A DNA stretch of 64,000 nucleotides from Amycolatopsis coloradensis (GCF_001953865.1 NZ_MQUQ01000004.1:124001-188000), one strand, 5' to 3'; positions 25,584 to 34,230 are shown, counted from the stretch's first letter. Numbers and translations are program-made. The notes: generated by a model not told the origin, from the sequence alone.

Positions 25584-27184
25584 CCGTCGATCCGTTTCCG
25601 TACGATGTCCGCGTACCGCTCGACGGCGGTCGACGCGGCCACGAGGTCGCACGGTCCTTCGAAGAGGACCCGCCAGGCGGGAGCGTAGGCGGCATCGAGT
25701 TCGACGTCCTCGACGAGTCCGCTGTTACGGGCCATCTCGCCGTACGCGTCGAGCCGGGCACGGAGTTCCGCACGCCGGGTGACGTTCTCGTCGAGAAGAC
25801 GGCGGAGGTCACGGGCACGTTCCGCGGCCCTGGCCACGGTCCGTTCGCAGGCGGGCAGGTGCCTTTTCACCCATTCGGGTTCGCCGTCCCGCACCGCCGA
25901 CCGCAGTTGCGTCAGCGCCCCCTTGAGCCGCCGCACCCTGGCCTGGGCTTCCGGAGCGTCGGTGAAGCGGGGCGCGTCGCTCAGATTGTCCTTCTCCAGG
26001 CCGGCGAGTTCGGCCAGCTGGGTCTCCAGCAACGCGAGACGGCCCTCGATGTCGTCCTCGTCGGACGGCAGGACGTCGGTGCTCGACCGGACCACGCTCA
26101 CCCCCGGAGAGGTCTCCTCGCGAAAGGCCAACGCGAGCCGCAGTCCGAGTTCGTGCGCACGCTGGGCCAGCGGCACCAGCACTTCGCCGACGAGCTTGCC
26201 GGGCTCGGCCGACTCGTCGACGCCGTAGACGACGACGGTCCGGCCGCTTCCGTGCCGTCCGGCGGGCGAGTCCGCGGCGACGTCGAGGCGTTCGGAGATG
26301 CGGCGGCGGACCTCGCCGGCGGATTTGCCGACCGCGTCGACGGCGAGGACGACACTGCCCATCGGCGGCACCGTCGGCCCGGACGCGCTCCGCCCCGCAC
26401 CGTGTTCGCGGTCGGCGAGGACGATCGCGCGGCGCAACGAGCCCGCGACGGCGGAATCGTCCGCGCCCATGATGATCACCCAGACGTCCGACCGGCCGTG
26501 CCCGCCGAGCCAGCTGGCGAATTCGCGAGCGAACAGCACGTCGATCGCCGGCGGTTCCGGGTACTGGACGAAACTGGGGTCGATCGCCGGACTGCCCTCG
26601 GCCCAGCGGCGCAGTTCCGGCAGGTAACCGAGCATGGTCTCGACCGGAATCATCCAGGAGACGCGGGCGGCCTCGGTCGCGTACCGCGTCGCGACCATGC
26701 CGACGACGTGCCCGGTCTTGTCGGCGATCACCGCGGAACCGCTGAACCCGTGGGTGATCGGCTCGGCGTCGGGGGTCCGGTGCAGCTGGACGCGTTCGAG
26801 ACCGTGCCCGCCGTCGCCGACGACCGTCGCCAGCGACCACATGCCGTCCGAACCCCGCGGGAATCCGTACGCGCGTACGCGTTGGTTGTCTTCGAGAGCC
26901 ACCCGATGGAGCGGGGCGCCGATGATCTGTTCCTCGGGATCACGCAACCGGAGCAGCGCGACGTCCCCGCCGTCGTCGCCGATGGGCGCCGCCTGCATGA
27001 CGATCGTGGCGATTCCGGGCTCCACACCGGGAAGCGCCACGAAATCCACCGTGACGTCGTCGTGGCCTTCGATCACGTGAGCGCAGGTGAGGAGGTGTTC
27101 ACCGTCGAGCATCGTCCCGGCGCCCAGGATCCGCCCACGGTGATCGCGCAGCCGCACCCGCCAGCGTCCGCGCTCGGAAGTCAC
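25580..27184 (-). CDS. Trypsin-like serine protease with C-terminal helical region
   Basis: A 534-residue protein without a signal peptide, so probably cytosolic. The chymotrypsin-fold domain (1-195) has the complete triad: His 36 in LTCAHV, Asp 74 in GGDVALLRL and Ser 148 in HGFSGSAV. Residues 215-355 form a second alpha/beta domain (VWVIIMGADDSAVAGSLRRAI, VVLAVDAVGKSAGEVRRRI), and 370-534 is helical, resembling effector-associated domains. Intracellular trypsin-like proteases next to Trypco1, kinase or vWA genes are known in predicted conflict systems. It is the first gene of the operon and overlaps the kinase gene by ATGA. The target protein and activation signal are unknown. Confidence 0.88.
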   Translation of the reverse strand: MTSERGRWRVRLRDHRGRILGAGTMLDGEHLLTCAHVIEGHDDVTVDFVALPGVEPGIATIVMQAAPIGDDGGDVALLRLRDPEEQIIGAPLHRVALEDNQRVRAYGFPRGSDGMWSLATVVGDGGHGLERVQLHRTPDAEPITHGFSGSAVIADKTGHVVGMVATRYATEAARVSWMIPVETMLGYLPELRRWAEGSPAIDPSFVQYPEPPAIDVLFAREFASWLGGHGRSDVWVIIMGADDSAVAGSLRRAIVLADREHGAGRSASGPTVPPMGSVVLAVDAVGKSAGEVRRRISERLDVAADSPAGRHGSGRTVVVYGVDESAEPGKLVGEVLVPLAQRAHELGLRLALAFREETSPGVSVVRSSTDVLPSDEDDIEGRLALLETQLAELAGLEKDNLSDAPRFTDAPEAQARVRRLKGALTQLRSAVRDGEPEWVKRHLPACERTVARAAERARDLRRLLDENVTRRAELRARLDAYGEMARNSGLVEDVELDAAYAPAWRVLFEGPCDLVAASTAVERYADIVRKRIDG

Positions 27185-27213
27185 CCGGAAGACCCTACCG
27201 ATCGTGAGCGGCG

Positions 27214-27233
27214 ATGACGGTTCAATCCGTCAT
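27214..27233 (-). terminator. Weak hairpin after polA
   Basis: A 7-bp stem (ATGACGG/CCGTCAT) with a 6-base loop lies 15 bases beyond the polA stop. No U-tract follows, so termination here is uncertain. Confidence 0.3.
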
Positions 27234-27248
27234 TACCACTCACGAGGC

Positions 27249-29993
27249 CTAATGCGCCGCGTCGTTCCAGGACCGCCCGTATCCGACGGAGACCTCCAGC
27301 GGCACCGCCAATTCGTAGGCCGAGCCCATTCCCTGGCGCACCAACGCTTCCAGCTGCTCGCGCTCACCATCGGCGACTTCGAGGACGAGTTCGTCGTGGA
27401 CCTGCAGCAGCACGCGGCTCTTCAGTTTCGCCTCGGTCAGCGCACGGTGCACATTGAGCATGGCGACCTTGATGATGTCGGCCGCACTGCCCTGAATGGG
27501 AGCGTTGAGCGCCATCCGCTCGGCCATTTCGCGACGCTGGCGATTGTCGCTGTTGAGGTCCGGCAGATAACGGCGGCGGCCGAAGATCGTTTCGGTGTAA
27601 CCGACCTTCGCCGCGTCACCCACGACCGAATGGAGATAATCGCGCACGCCGCCGAAACGGGAGAAGTACGCCTCCATCTGTTCCTTGGCGTCTTCGGTCG
27701 AGATCCGCAGCTGCTGCGAAAGCCCGTACGCCGAAAGCCCGTACGCCAGGCCGTACGACATCGCCTTGACCCGGAACCGCAGTTCCGGCGTGATCTCCTC
27801 CGGCGGCAGCGAGAACGCGCGCGATGCCACGAACGTGTGCAGATCCTCGCCGCTGTTGAAGGCCTGGATGAGCCCCTCGTCCTGCGAGAGGTGCGCCATG
27901 ATCCGCATTTCGATCTGGCTGTAGTCCGCCGTCATCAGCTCGGTATAGCCGTCCCCGACGACGAAAGCGTCGCGGATGCGACGGCCTTCCTCGGTGCGGA
28001 TCGGGATGTTCTGGAGGTTCGGGTCGACCGAGGAGAGCCGTCCGGTGGCGGCGATCGTCTGCAACAGCGTGGTGTGGATGCGGCCGTCGTCGGCGATCGA
28101 CTTGATCAGGCCCTCGACCGTGGTACGCAGCCGGGTCGCGTCCCGGTGCTCCAGCAGATGTTGGAGGAACGGGTGCTCGGTCTTCTCGAACAGGCTCTGC
28201 AACGCCTCGGCGTCGGTGGTGTAGCCGGTCTTGGTGCGCTTGGTCTTCGGCATGCCGAGTTCGTCGAACAGGATCACCTGCAGCTGCTTCGGCGAACCGA
28301 GGTTGACCTGCTTGCCGATGACCGCGTACGCCTCGTCGGCGGCCTGGGTGACCCGGTTGAGGTAATGCGACTCCAGATCCGTCAGATGCTCGATGTCGAC
28401 CGCGATACCCGCCGCTTCGAGACCGGTGATCACCTGCAACAGCGGCAGTTCCAGCTCGACGAGCAGCTGCGCGCCGCCGAGTTCCTCCAGCTCCTTGGTC
28501 AGCGCGCCCGCCAGTTCGGCGACCGCGCGGGCCTTGACCAGCTCGGCCTGGATCTCCTTCTGCTCCATGTCCTCGGCGCCGCCACCGTCGAGCAGCGACA
28601 GCTGGCCGTCACCGGTGTCGGCCTCGGAACGCAGCTCGCGGTGCAGATACCGCAGGGCGAGGTCGTCGAGTTCGAAGGTGCGCTGGCCGGGCCGGACCAG
28701 ATACGCCGCGAGCGCGGTGTCCATCACGAGACCGGCGAACGTCCAGCCGCGCGCGCGGACGGCGTGCAGCGCGACCTTGAGTTCGTGACCGATCTTCTGG
28801 ATCTTCTCGTCCGCCAGCCAGGCGGTGAGTGCCTTGTCGTCCTCGGCGTCCATCGCGATGACGTCGACATACGCGCCTTCGCCGTCCGCCGCCGCGAAGG
28901 AGATGGCCCTCAGGTCGGAGCGGACCGAGGCACCGGTGGTGCGGAACGCCAGGCCGACCGGCTTGTCCCGATCGGTGTGCGCCGACAGCCACGCCGGGAG
29001 CGCGCCCGGGGCGAGCTTCGCGCCCTTGACCTCGAAGCCTTCTTCGGCCTCCGGCTCGGCGCTCTGCAGGGTCGCGAAGAGACGGTCACGCAGGACGCGG
29101 AACTCCAGCTCGTCGAACAGCGCGTGCACGGCCTCGCGGTCCCAGGGGCGCAGCTCGAGACCTGTCGGGCCGACTTCCAGCTCGACGTCCCGGATCAGCT
29201 CGGTGAGCTGGCGATTCAGCATCACCGCGCCGAGGTGCTCGCGCAGCGCGTCGCCGACCTTGCCCTTGACCTCGTCGACCCGGTCGATCAGCTCGTTGAA
29301 GGACCCGAACTGCCTGATCCACTTCGCGGCCGTCTTCTCGCCGACACCCGGGATGCTGGGCAGGTTGTCCGAGGGGTCGCCACGCAGCGCGGCGAAGTCC
29401 GGGTACTGCGCCGGGGTGAGGCCGTACTTCTCCTCGACCGCCTCCGGGGTGAACCGGGTCATCTCGGACACGCCGCGCTTCGGGTACAGCACGGTGACCT
29501 GGTCGTTCACCAGCTGGAGCGCGTCACGGTCACCCGTACAGATGAGGACGTCGAAACCTTCGGCTATCGCCTGTGTCGTGAGCGTGGCGATGATGTCGTC
29601 GGCTTCGTAGTTCTCTTTGGTCAGCGCCGGGATGCCGAGGACCTTCAGCACGTCTTCGACCAGCCCGACCTGGCCCTTGAACTCGTCCGGCGTGGCACTG
29701 CGGTTGGCCTTGTACTCCGCGAACGTCTCCGAGCGGAACGTCTTGCGGGAGAGGTCGAAGGCCACCGCGAGGTGGGTCGGCGCTTCGTCGCGCAGCAGGT
29801 TGATGAGCATCGAGGTGAACCCGAACACCGCGTTCGTCGTCTGCCCGGTCTTCGTCTTGAAGTTCTCCGCGGGCAGCGCGAAGAACGCGCGATACGCCAT
29901 CGAATGGCCGTCGATCAGCAGCAGTTTGGGCCGCTCGGCCTGTGCGGTGGCAGGTGTGGCGTTGGCAACGGTCGTGTTCTCACTCGGGCTCAC
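27249..29993 (-). CDS. polA: DNA polymerase I
   Basis: A 914-residue repair and primer-removal polymerase. Residues 20-310 form the 5'-3' exonuclease (LLLIDGHSMAYRAFFALP, ICTGDRDALQLV, GVGEKTAAKW). The middle domain lacks the DxE metal ligands of a 3'-5' exonuclease, as usual in actinobacteria. The polymerase has motif A DYSQIEMRIMAHLS, motif B RFRVKAMSYGLAYGLSAYGLS and motif C VHDELVLEV, and ends at AAH. The start is taken as GTG 29991-29993 (VSPSENTT), with no ribosome site but a TAGACT box seven bases upstream, suggesting a leaderless mRNA. A longer in-frame extension to about 30302 overlaps the divergent thioesterase gene and is rejected. Confidence 0.96.
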   Translation of the reverse strand: MSPSENTTVANATPATAQAERPKLLLIDGHSMAYRAFFALPAENFKTKTGQTTNAVFGFTSMLINLLRDEAPTHLAVAFDLSRKTFRSETFAEYKANRSATPDEFKGQVGLVEDVLKVLGIPALTKENYEADDIIATLTTQAIAEGFDVLICTGDRDALQLVNDQVTVLYPKRGVSEMTRFTPEAVEEKYGLTPAQYPDFAALRGDPSDNLPSIPGVGEKTAAKWIRQFGSFNELIDRVDEVKGKVGDALREHLGAVMLNRQLTELIRDVELEVGPTGLELRPWDREAVHALFDELEFRVLRDRLFATLQSAEPEAEEGFEVKGAKLAPGALPAWLSAHTDRDKPVGLAFRTTGASVRSDLRAISFAAADGEGAYVDVIAMDAEDDKALTAWLADEKIQKIGHELKVALHAVRARGWTFAGLVMDTALAAYLVRPGQRTFELDDLALRYLHRELRSEADTGDGQLSLLDGGGAEDMEQKEIQAELVKARAVAELAGALTKELEELGGAQLLVELELPLLQVITGLEAAGIAVDIEHLTDLESHYLNRVTQAADEAYAVIGKQVNLGSPKQLQVILFDELGMPKTKRTKTGYTTDAEALQSLFEKTEHPFLQHLLEHRDATRLRTTVEGLIKSIADDGRIHTTLLQTIAATGRLSSVDPNLQNIPIRTEEGRRIRDAFVVGDGYTELMTADYSQIEMRIMAHLSQDEGLIQAFNSGEDLHTFVASRAFSLPPEEITPELRFRVKAMSYGLAYGLSAYGLSQQLRISTEDAKEQMEAYFSRFGGVRDYLHSVVGDAAKVGYTETIFGRRRYLPDLNSDNRQRREMAERMALNAPIQGSAADIIKVAMLNVHRALTEAKLKSRVLLQVHDELVLEVADGEREQLEALVRQGMGSAYELAVPLEVSVGYGRSWNDAAH

Positions 29994-30000
29994 GGGAGCG

Positions 30001-30006
30001 AGTCTA
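30001..30006 (-). promoter_or_regulatory. Putative polA -10 box (TAGACT)
   Basis: On the minus strand TAGACT lies seven bases before the chosen polA GTG, the spacing of a leaderless actinobacterial promoter. No Shine-Dalgarno is present between them, which fits. Confidence 0.4.
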
Positions 30007-30165
30007 GGGTGAGGGTCCGACAGTCCTGCCTGTCGTGTCGGTTGCGGGCTGTCGGCAGAGCCGCGGACCAGGGCGACGGGGCGCCTGCCGGCAGAAACAT
30101 GAGAAAAACTCGATGATGTGCGCCCCGGCGATGCGAGTGGGTTCACGATGTTTAAGGAGCGCTGC

Positions 30166-30594
30166 GTGACCGAACAAACCCTCGAATCCTTCGCGGGGAT
30201 CGACCCGGCCTTCGCCGGCCAGCAGCTCAACGACAAGCTCGGGCTCGAGATCAGCGAATTCAGTCCCGAACGCGTCGTGGGCAGCATCCCGGTGGAGGGC
30301 AATCTCCAGCCTTACGGCCTCCTCCACGGCGGAGCGAACGCCGTCGTCGCCGAAGCGCTCGGCTCGATGGTCTGCGCGCTCAACGCCGGCACCGACAAGG
30401 CGACGATGGGGCTCGAACTCTCGTGCACCCACCACCGGGCGGTCCGCTCCGGACGAGTGACCGGTGTCGCGACCCCGGTGCACGTCGGACGCGGGACCGT
30501 CACCGCGGAGATCGTGCTGACCGACGACCAGGGACGCCGGTCCTGCACGGCGCGGCTGACCTGCGTGGTGCGGGAACGGCCGCCGGGCGCCTGA
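30166..30594 (+). CDS. PaaI-type hotdog thioesterase
   Basis: A 142-residue single hotdog domain. The key motif is LQPYGLLHGGANAVVAEALGSM, in which the HGG turn and the following Glu match PaaI/4-hydroxybenzoyl-CoA-type thioesterases that hydrolyse acyl-CoA. ELSCTHHRAVRSGRVTGVATPVHVGRGT and TARLTCVV complete the fold. The start is GTG 30166, six bases after AAGGAG; an in-frame start at 30118 is less likely. It is divergent from polA. A long hairpin follows about 55 bases after the stop. The substrate is unknown. Confidence 0.9.
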   Translation: MTEQTLESFAGIDPAFAGQQLNDKLGLEISEFSPERVVGSIPVEGNLQPYGLLHGGANAVVAEALGSMVCALNAGTDKATMGLELSCTHHRAVRSGRVTGVATPVHVGRGTVTAEIVLTDDQGRRSCTARLTCVVRERPPGA

Positions 30595-30648
30595 TCCGGT
30601 CCGGATGTCCGCGAAGCTGCTGTGACCTGTGGTGCGGTTGGCGCGGTG

Positions 30649-30714
30649 CCTGAGTACATGAAGGACCCCATCCTTGCGCCTAGGTACGGGAAGGGGGCCT
30701 TCACGTACTTCAGG
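30649..30714 (+). terminator. Imperfect long hairpin after the thioesterase gene
   Basis: Left arm 30649-30674 and right arm 30688-30714 pair with a few mismatches (CCTGAGTACATGAAGGACCC against GGGGGCCTTCACGTACTTCAGG). Similar ATGAAGG/CCTTCA hairpins occur elsewhere in the window. It could end the thioesterase transcript, but there is no T-tract. Confidence 0.5.
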
Positions 30715-30752
30715 CAGGAGGGCGCGGATACGGAGTGGGGCTCCGCGTGAAC

Positions 30753-30797
30753 CGAACGGGACTTTCAGGGCAAACTCTGCACTGAGAGTCCCGTTCG
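30753..30797. repeat. 16-bp-arm hairpin in the LysR leader
   Basis: Arms 30753-30768 and 30782-30797 (CGAACGGGACTTTCAG) pair with a single G-T wobble around a 13-base loop. It ends about 10 bases before the LysR ribosome site, so on the mRNA it could affect LysR translation; it also resembles the hairpin at 42655-42707. Confidence 0.65.
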
Positions 30798-30826
30798 TCT
30801 CGTCCGGGCAGGAAGGACGGTGCCCC

Positions 30827-31795
30827 GTGGATCTCGACACGGCTCAGGTGCGGGCGTTCGTCGCGACCGCCGACCACGGCCATTTCGGTCGTGCGGCAGA
30901 GTCCTTGTTCCTGACACAACAAGCACTGTCGAAGCGGATCCGGAAGCTCGAGGACGCCCTGTCGGTCCAGCTCTTCCGTCGCACCAACCGCCTCGTCGAG
31001 CTGACCACCGACGGTGACCGCTTCCTTCCGCACGCGCGCGAGCTGATCCGCGCCGCGGGCGCCGCCGTCGCCGCGATGGGCCCGCATGACCGCCCGCCCC
31101 GCCTCGACGTCATCGACCCGCGCCTCTCCCCCATGTACATGCTGCGGCGCATCGCCCAGCGCGATCCCGCCCTCGCCGTCGAACGCGTCGCCGGACGCGG
31201 GCTGGCCAACGCCCTCGACCCGCTGGTCCGCGGCGAGATCGACCTCGCGTTCGGCCGCGTCGCGGATCTGGGCCGCGAAGTGCCCGCCGAACTCGAACAC
31301 CGGCTCGTCCGGCTCGAACCACTGGTCGCGCTGCTCGCGCCAGAACACCCACTGGCGGGCAACGACGTGCTCGCGCTGTCCGATCTCAGGGACGAAGGTA
31401 TCTGGATCCCGCAATTGGGCGGCCCGGTCGAATGGCTTTCTTATTTGCAACACCTATGCAAAGAATTCGACGTCCCGATCGACGATTCCGGCGTGAGCTA
31501 CGACCTCCGGCACACTCTGGAACAGACCCGCTACGGAAAACAACGGGTCACCCTCGCCGGCGCCGACATGGACCTCGCCGCCGATCTCAACCTGCGAGTC
31601 CTGCCCTTCGAGCCGTCGCCGCTGTTCCCGTGGTCGGTGGTGTGGCGGCGCGGCGAAGGCCCGGCCCTGCGGCGCCTGCTGGCGCTCGCGGGCCGGACCA
31701 GCCACGAAGAAGGTTGGTGCTCCTACGATCCCGAGCGGTCCTGGCTTCCGGACGACGACCTCAAACAGCTAAGTGCCGGGCGAACCAGCGCGTGA
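30827..31795 (+). CDS. LysR family transcriptional regulator
   Basis: A 322-residue regulator. The winged HTH is at residues 1-60 (QVRAFVATADHGHFGRAAESLFLTQQALSKRIRKLEDAL), followed by a two-lobed effector domain (RLDVIDPRLSPMYMLRR, GEIDLAFGRV, SPLFPWSVVWRRGEGPALRRLL). The start is GTG 30827 after AGGAAGGACGG; an earlier in-frame start lies inside the repeat region. Its last 35 bases overlap the end of the convergent hydrolase gene, which it probably regulates. The effector is unknown. Confidence 0.9.
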   Translation: MDLDTAQVRAFVATADHGHFGRAAESLFLTQQALSKRIRKLEDALSVQLFRRTNRLVELTTDGDRFLPHARELIRAAGAAVAAMGPHDRPPRLDVIDPRLSPMYMLRRIAQRDPALAVERVAGRGLANALDPLVRGEIDLAFGRVADLGREVPAELEHRLVRLEPLVALLAPEHPLAGNDVLALSDLRDEGIWIPQLGGPVEWLSYLQHLCKEFDVPIDDSGVSYDLRHTLEQTRYGKQRVTLAGADMDLAADLNLRVLPFEPSPLFPWSVVWRRGEGPALRRLLALAGRTSHEEGWCSYDPERSWLPDDDLKQLSAGRTSA

Positions 31796-32576
31796 GCTCG
31801 GCATCGACCAGCTTCGCGTGTTCCGTCTGCGGAGCGGGTTCGAGACCCGGCGCCTCGGCGAACTCGTGCGCCATCCCGGGAATCGTCACGAGTTCGGACC
31901 GCTCCGCCCCCAGTTCCTTGTGCAGCGCGGCGGCCGGTTCGGTGATGGAGACGTCGTCCTCCCCGCCGATGACGAGCAGCACCGGCGCGGTCAGTTCTCC
32001 AGCCCGCCGCACGTAGTCGTACTCGTTCGCGACCGCGCGGGACCGGTCCGACCAGGGGTAGGTGACGTCGTAGACCCGCTCGTTCGCGGCGATCACCGGC
32101 GCCAGCTGGGTCACCGGGTTCACCAGCGCGGCCGCGACCACCGGGATCTCGATGTGGGTCAGCATCTGCAACGCGACCCCGCCGCCCTGCGAGCCGCCGA
32201 CCAGCCCGATCGGACCGTCCTCAATGGACAACCGTGCGCGCAGCTCCGCCACCGCCGCCGGGAACTCCGCCTCGACCTGCTTGGTGAGCGGTTCGACGAC
32301 GTTGAGCACGTTGTCCTCGCTCGCGAGCCGGAAGAAGCCCTCGAAACCGCCTTCGGGAAACCGTTTCCCGGTCAGCGGCAACCCGAGGTGCACCCGCCAC
32401 GCGTGCAGTTCCCGCATCGGCAGCGCCGCCGCCATGGCCGCCTCACCGAACGGCGCGCCCAGCAGATGCCAGGTGAGCACCAGCGGCGCCGGGCGTTTCG
32501 TGTCCGACGGCGGCAGTGCCACGAACGGGACTCCCGCCGCCACGCCCTCGATCGCTTCGTTCAGTTCGACACTCAT
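31761..32576 (-). CDS. Alpha/beta hydrolase (dienelactone hydrolase-like)
   Basis: A 271-residue alpha/beta hydrolase. The nucleophile elbow is GLVGGSQGGGVALQ, the acid is in LVIGGEDDVSI and the histidine in IPGMAHEFAEA, giving a full Ser-Asp-His triad. The N-terminal strand is PLVLTWHLLGAPFGE. The ATG at 32574-32576 is supported by GGGAG upstream and by the family's start. It is convergent with, and overlaps, the LysR gene. A palindrome at 32670-32686 lies about 95 bases upstream of the start and may be an operator. The substrate is unknown. Confidence 0.85.
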   Translation of the reverse strand: MSVELNEAIEGVAAGVPFVALPPSDTKRPAPLVLTWHLLGAPFGEAAMAAALPMRELHAWRVHLGLPLTGKRFPEGGFEGFFRLASEDNVLNVVEPLTKQVEAEFPAAVAELRARLSIEDGPIGLVGGSQGGGVALQMLTHIEIPVVAAALVNPVTQLAPVIAANERVYDVTYPWSDRSRAVANEYDYVRRAGELTAPVLLVIGGEDDVSITEPAAALHKELGAERSELVTIPGMAHEFAEAPGLEPAPQTEHAKLVDAELTRWFARHLAV

Positions 32577-33041
32577 TGTCGGTTCTCCCAGGTCTCTCGG
32601 TGTTGCCCGCTCTGGGAACAGCCAACCGCGAGGCCGGGGCGGTGAGCCAACAGCCGTTCGAGCTCCGACGACAACCATCGGTTGTCAAGGCGGAAGAGAA
32701 GAGTGGGCACGCTTGACGCCCTTTGGGGCAGCATTGCTACGACGAACGGGCGCCCACGAAGGTGGCGAAAAAGCGCAAGATACGCGGCTGAAACCCGATC
32801 CTCACCCACGAGCAGGATCGACGTGGTAACGGTGAATCCTCAGCGTGACCAGCGAAGACCCGTCAATCGGCAACATTCGCCTTTTCGTGCAATTAGTTCT
32901 GGTTTCGACCGTCACGATGTGGACACAGAGTGATGGGCGCCTGTGCAGATCATGGCGTAGGGGGATATCTTCCTGCCCTAACCTAGCCCCTGTGTCGGGG
33001 GCAACGCCTACCGGCGGCTGGTTGGTCATGGGAGGTAGTCG
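32577..33041. promoter_or_regulatory. Gene-free 465-base region between hydrolase and livK; palindrome at 32670-32686
   Basis: Contains GACAACCATCGGTTGTC, a perfect 7-bp-arm palindrome with a 3-base centre at 32670-32686, a candidate operator for the hydrolase promoter. The part nearer livK is less GC-rich in places (around 32870-32920) and probably holds the liv promoter, but no -35/-10 pair could be assigned with confidence. A 78-codon open frame here looked non-coding. Confidence 0.45.
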
Positions 33042-34205
33042 GTGTCAGGAGTGCGTTTTGGACGGGTATTCGCCGTCGCGGCGGCTGCGTCGCTTGCGCT
33101 GGCAGGCTGCGCTGGCGGCAGCAGCCCGTCCGGTGGCGGTGACAGCAGCACGCTGAAGATCGGGTTCATGGGCGACCTCACCGGTGAGGGCTCCGGGATC
33201 GTGATCCCGCCCCGCAACGGCGCCAAGCTCGCTTTCGACGAGTACAACAAGACGAATCCGGCTACCAAGCTGGAAATGAAGGAGTACGACAGCCAGGGCA
33301 AGCCCGAGCAGGCGACGTCGCTGATCGCGACCGCCGTCGGCCAGGACAAGATCACCGCGCTGATCGGCCCGGCCTTCTCCGGTGAGTCGAAGGCCATCGG
33401 CGGGCAGCTGGAGCAGAACAAGATCCCGAGCGTCTCGCCCTCGGCGACGGGCCCGGGCCTGGCGGCCAACGGCTGGAAGTACTGGCACCGCGTCGTCGCG
33501 AACGACAACGACCAGGGCCCGGCCATCACCAACTTCCTGATCACGGCGAAGTCGCCGAAGAAGGCCTACATCATCTCGGACGACCAGGAATACAGCGTCG
33601 GCCTGGCGGACGCCTTCGAGAAGACCTTCAAGGAGAAGAACATCCCGACCGACCGCGACAAGTTCGCGAAGGACGCGTCGGACTACTCCTCGACCGTACA
33701 GAAGGTCAAGGCCGCGAACCCGGACGTCATCACCTTCGGCGGGTACTACGCCCAGGGCAGCCGTCTGCTCAAGCAGCTTCGTGACGGCGGGGTGACCGCC
33801 ACCTTCGCCACCGGCGACGGTTCGCTCGACGCCCAGCTGGTCAGCGGCGCGGGTGCCGCCGCCGCCGAGAAGGCCGTCATCGGCTGCCCTTGCAACATCA
33901 AGGACGCCGGCACGGGCGACGAGTTCGTCACCAAGTACAAGGCCGCGTACAACATCGACCCCGCGATCTACTCGACCGAGGGCTACGACGCCGCGACCGC
34001 CATCATCAACGCGGTCAAGGCGGGCAACACCACCTCGGAGAAGATCAACGAGTTCCTCAAGACGATCGACTTCAAGGGTGTCTCGAAGCAGATCAAGTTC
34101 AAGGAGAACGGCGAGCCGTCGACGAACGCGATCTACGTCTACCAGGTCACCGGTGGCGTCATCAAGAACCTCGGCGCCTCGACCGAAGCCAAGCTCAACG
34201 GCTGA
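33042..34205 (+). CDS. livK: Branched-chain amino acid ABC transporter, substrate-binding lipoprotein
   Basis: A 387-residue periplasmic-binding-protein type I lipoprotein. The signal peptide ends in the lipobox LAGC at about residue 23. The mature domain begins LKIGFMGDLTGEGSG and contains ALIGPAFSGESKAIGG, PSVSPSATGPGL, and AYIISDDQEYSVGLADAF, typical of LIV-binding proteins. GTG 33042 has GGAGG six bases before it. It is the first gene of livKHMGF; a strong hairpin follows before livH, a usual way to keep binding-protein mRNA abundant. True substrate (Leu/Ile/Val or another amide) is by family only. Confidence 0.92.
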   Translation: MSGVRFGRVFAVAAAASLALAGCAGGSSPSGGGDSSTLKIGFMGDLTGEGSGIVIPPRNGAKLAFDEYNKTNPATKLEMKEYDSQGKPEQATSLIATAVGQDKITALIGPAFSGESKAIGGQLEQNKIPSVSPSATGPGLAANGWKYWHRVVANDNDQGPAITNFLITAKSPKKAYIISDDQEYSVGLADAFEKTFKEKNIPTDRDKFAKDASDYSSTVQKVKAANPDVITFGGYYAQGSRLLKQLRDGGVTATFATGDGSLDAQLVSGAGAAAAEKAVIGCPCNIKDAGTGDEFVTKYKAAYNIDPAIYSTEGYDAATAIINAVKAGNTTSEKINEFLKTIDFKGVSKQIKFKENGEPSTNAIYVYQVTGGVIKNLGASTEAKLNG

Positions 34206-34230
34206 CGGAGCAGGTAGGAACACCTAACGG

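Noticed and set aside
30004..30302. Longer N-terminus for DNA polymerase I
   Set aside because: The extra part overlaps the divergent thioesterase gene, has no homology look, and the -10-like box sits inside it.
32573..32809. 78-codon minus-strand gene upstream of the hydrolase
   Set aside because: No ribosome site, no recognisable motif, overlaps the hydrolase start and a palindromic operator-like sequence.
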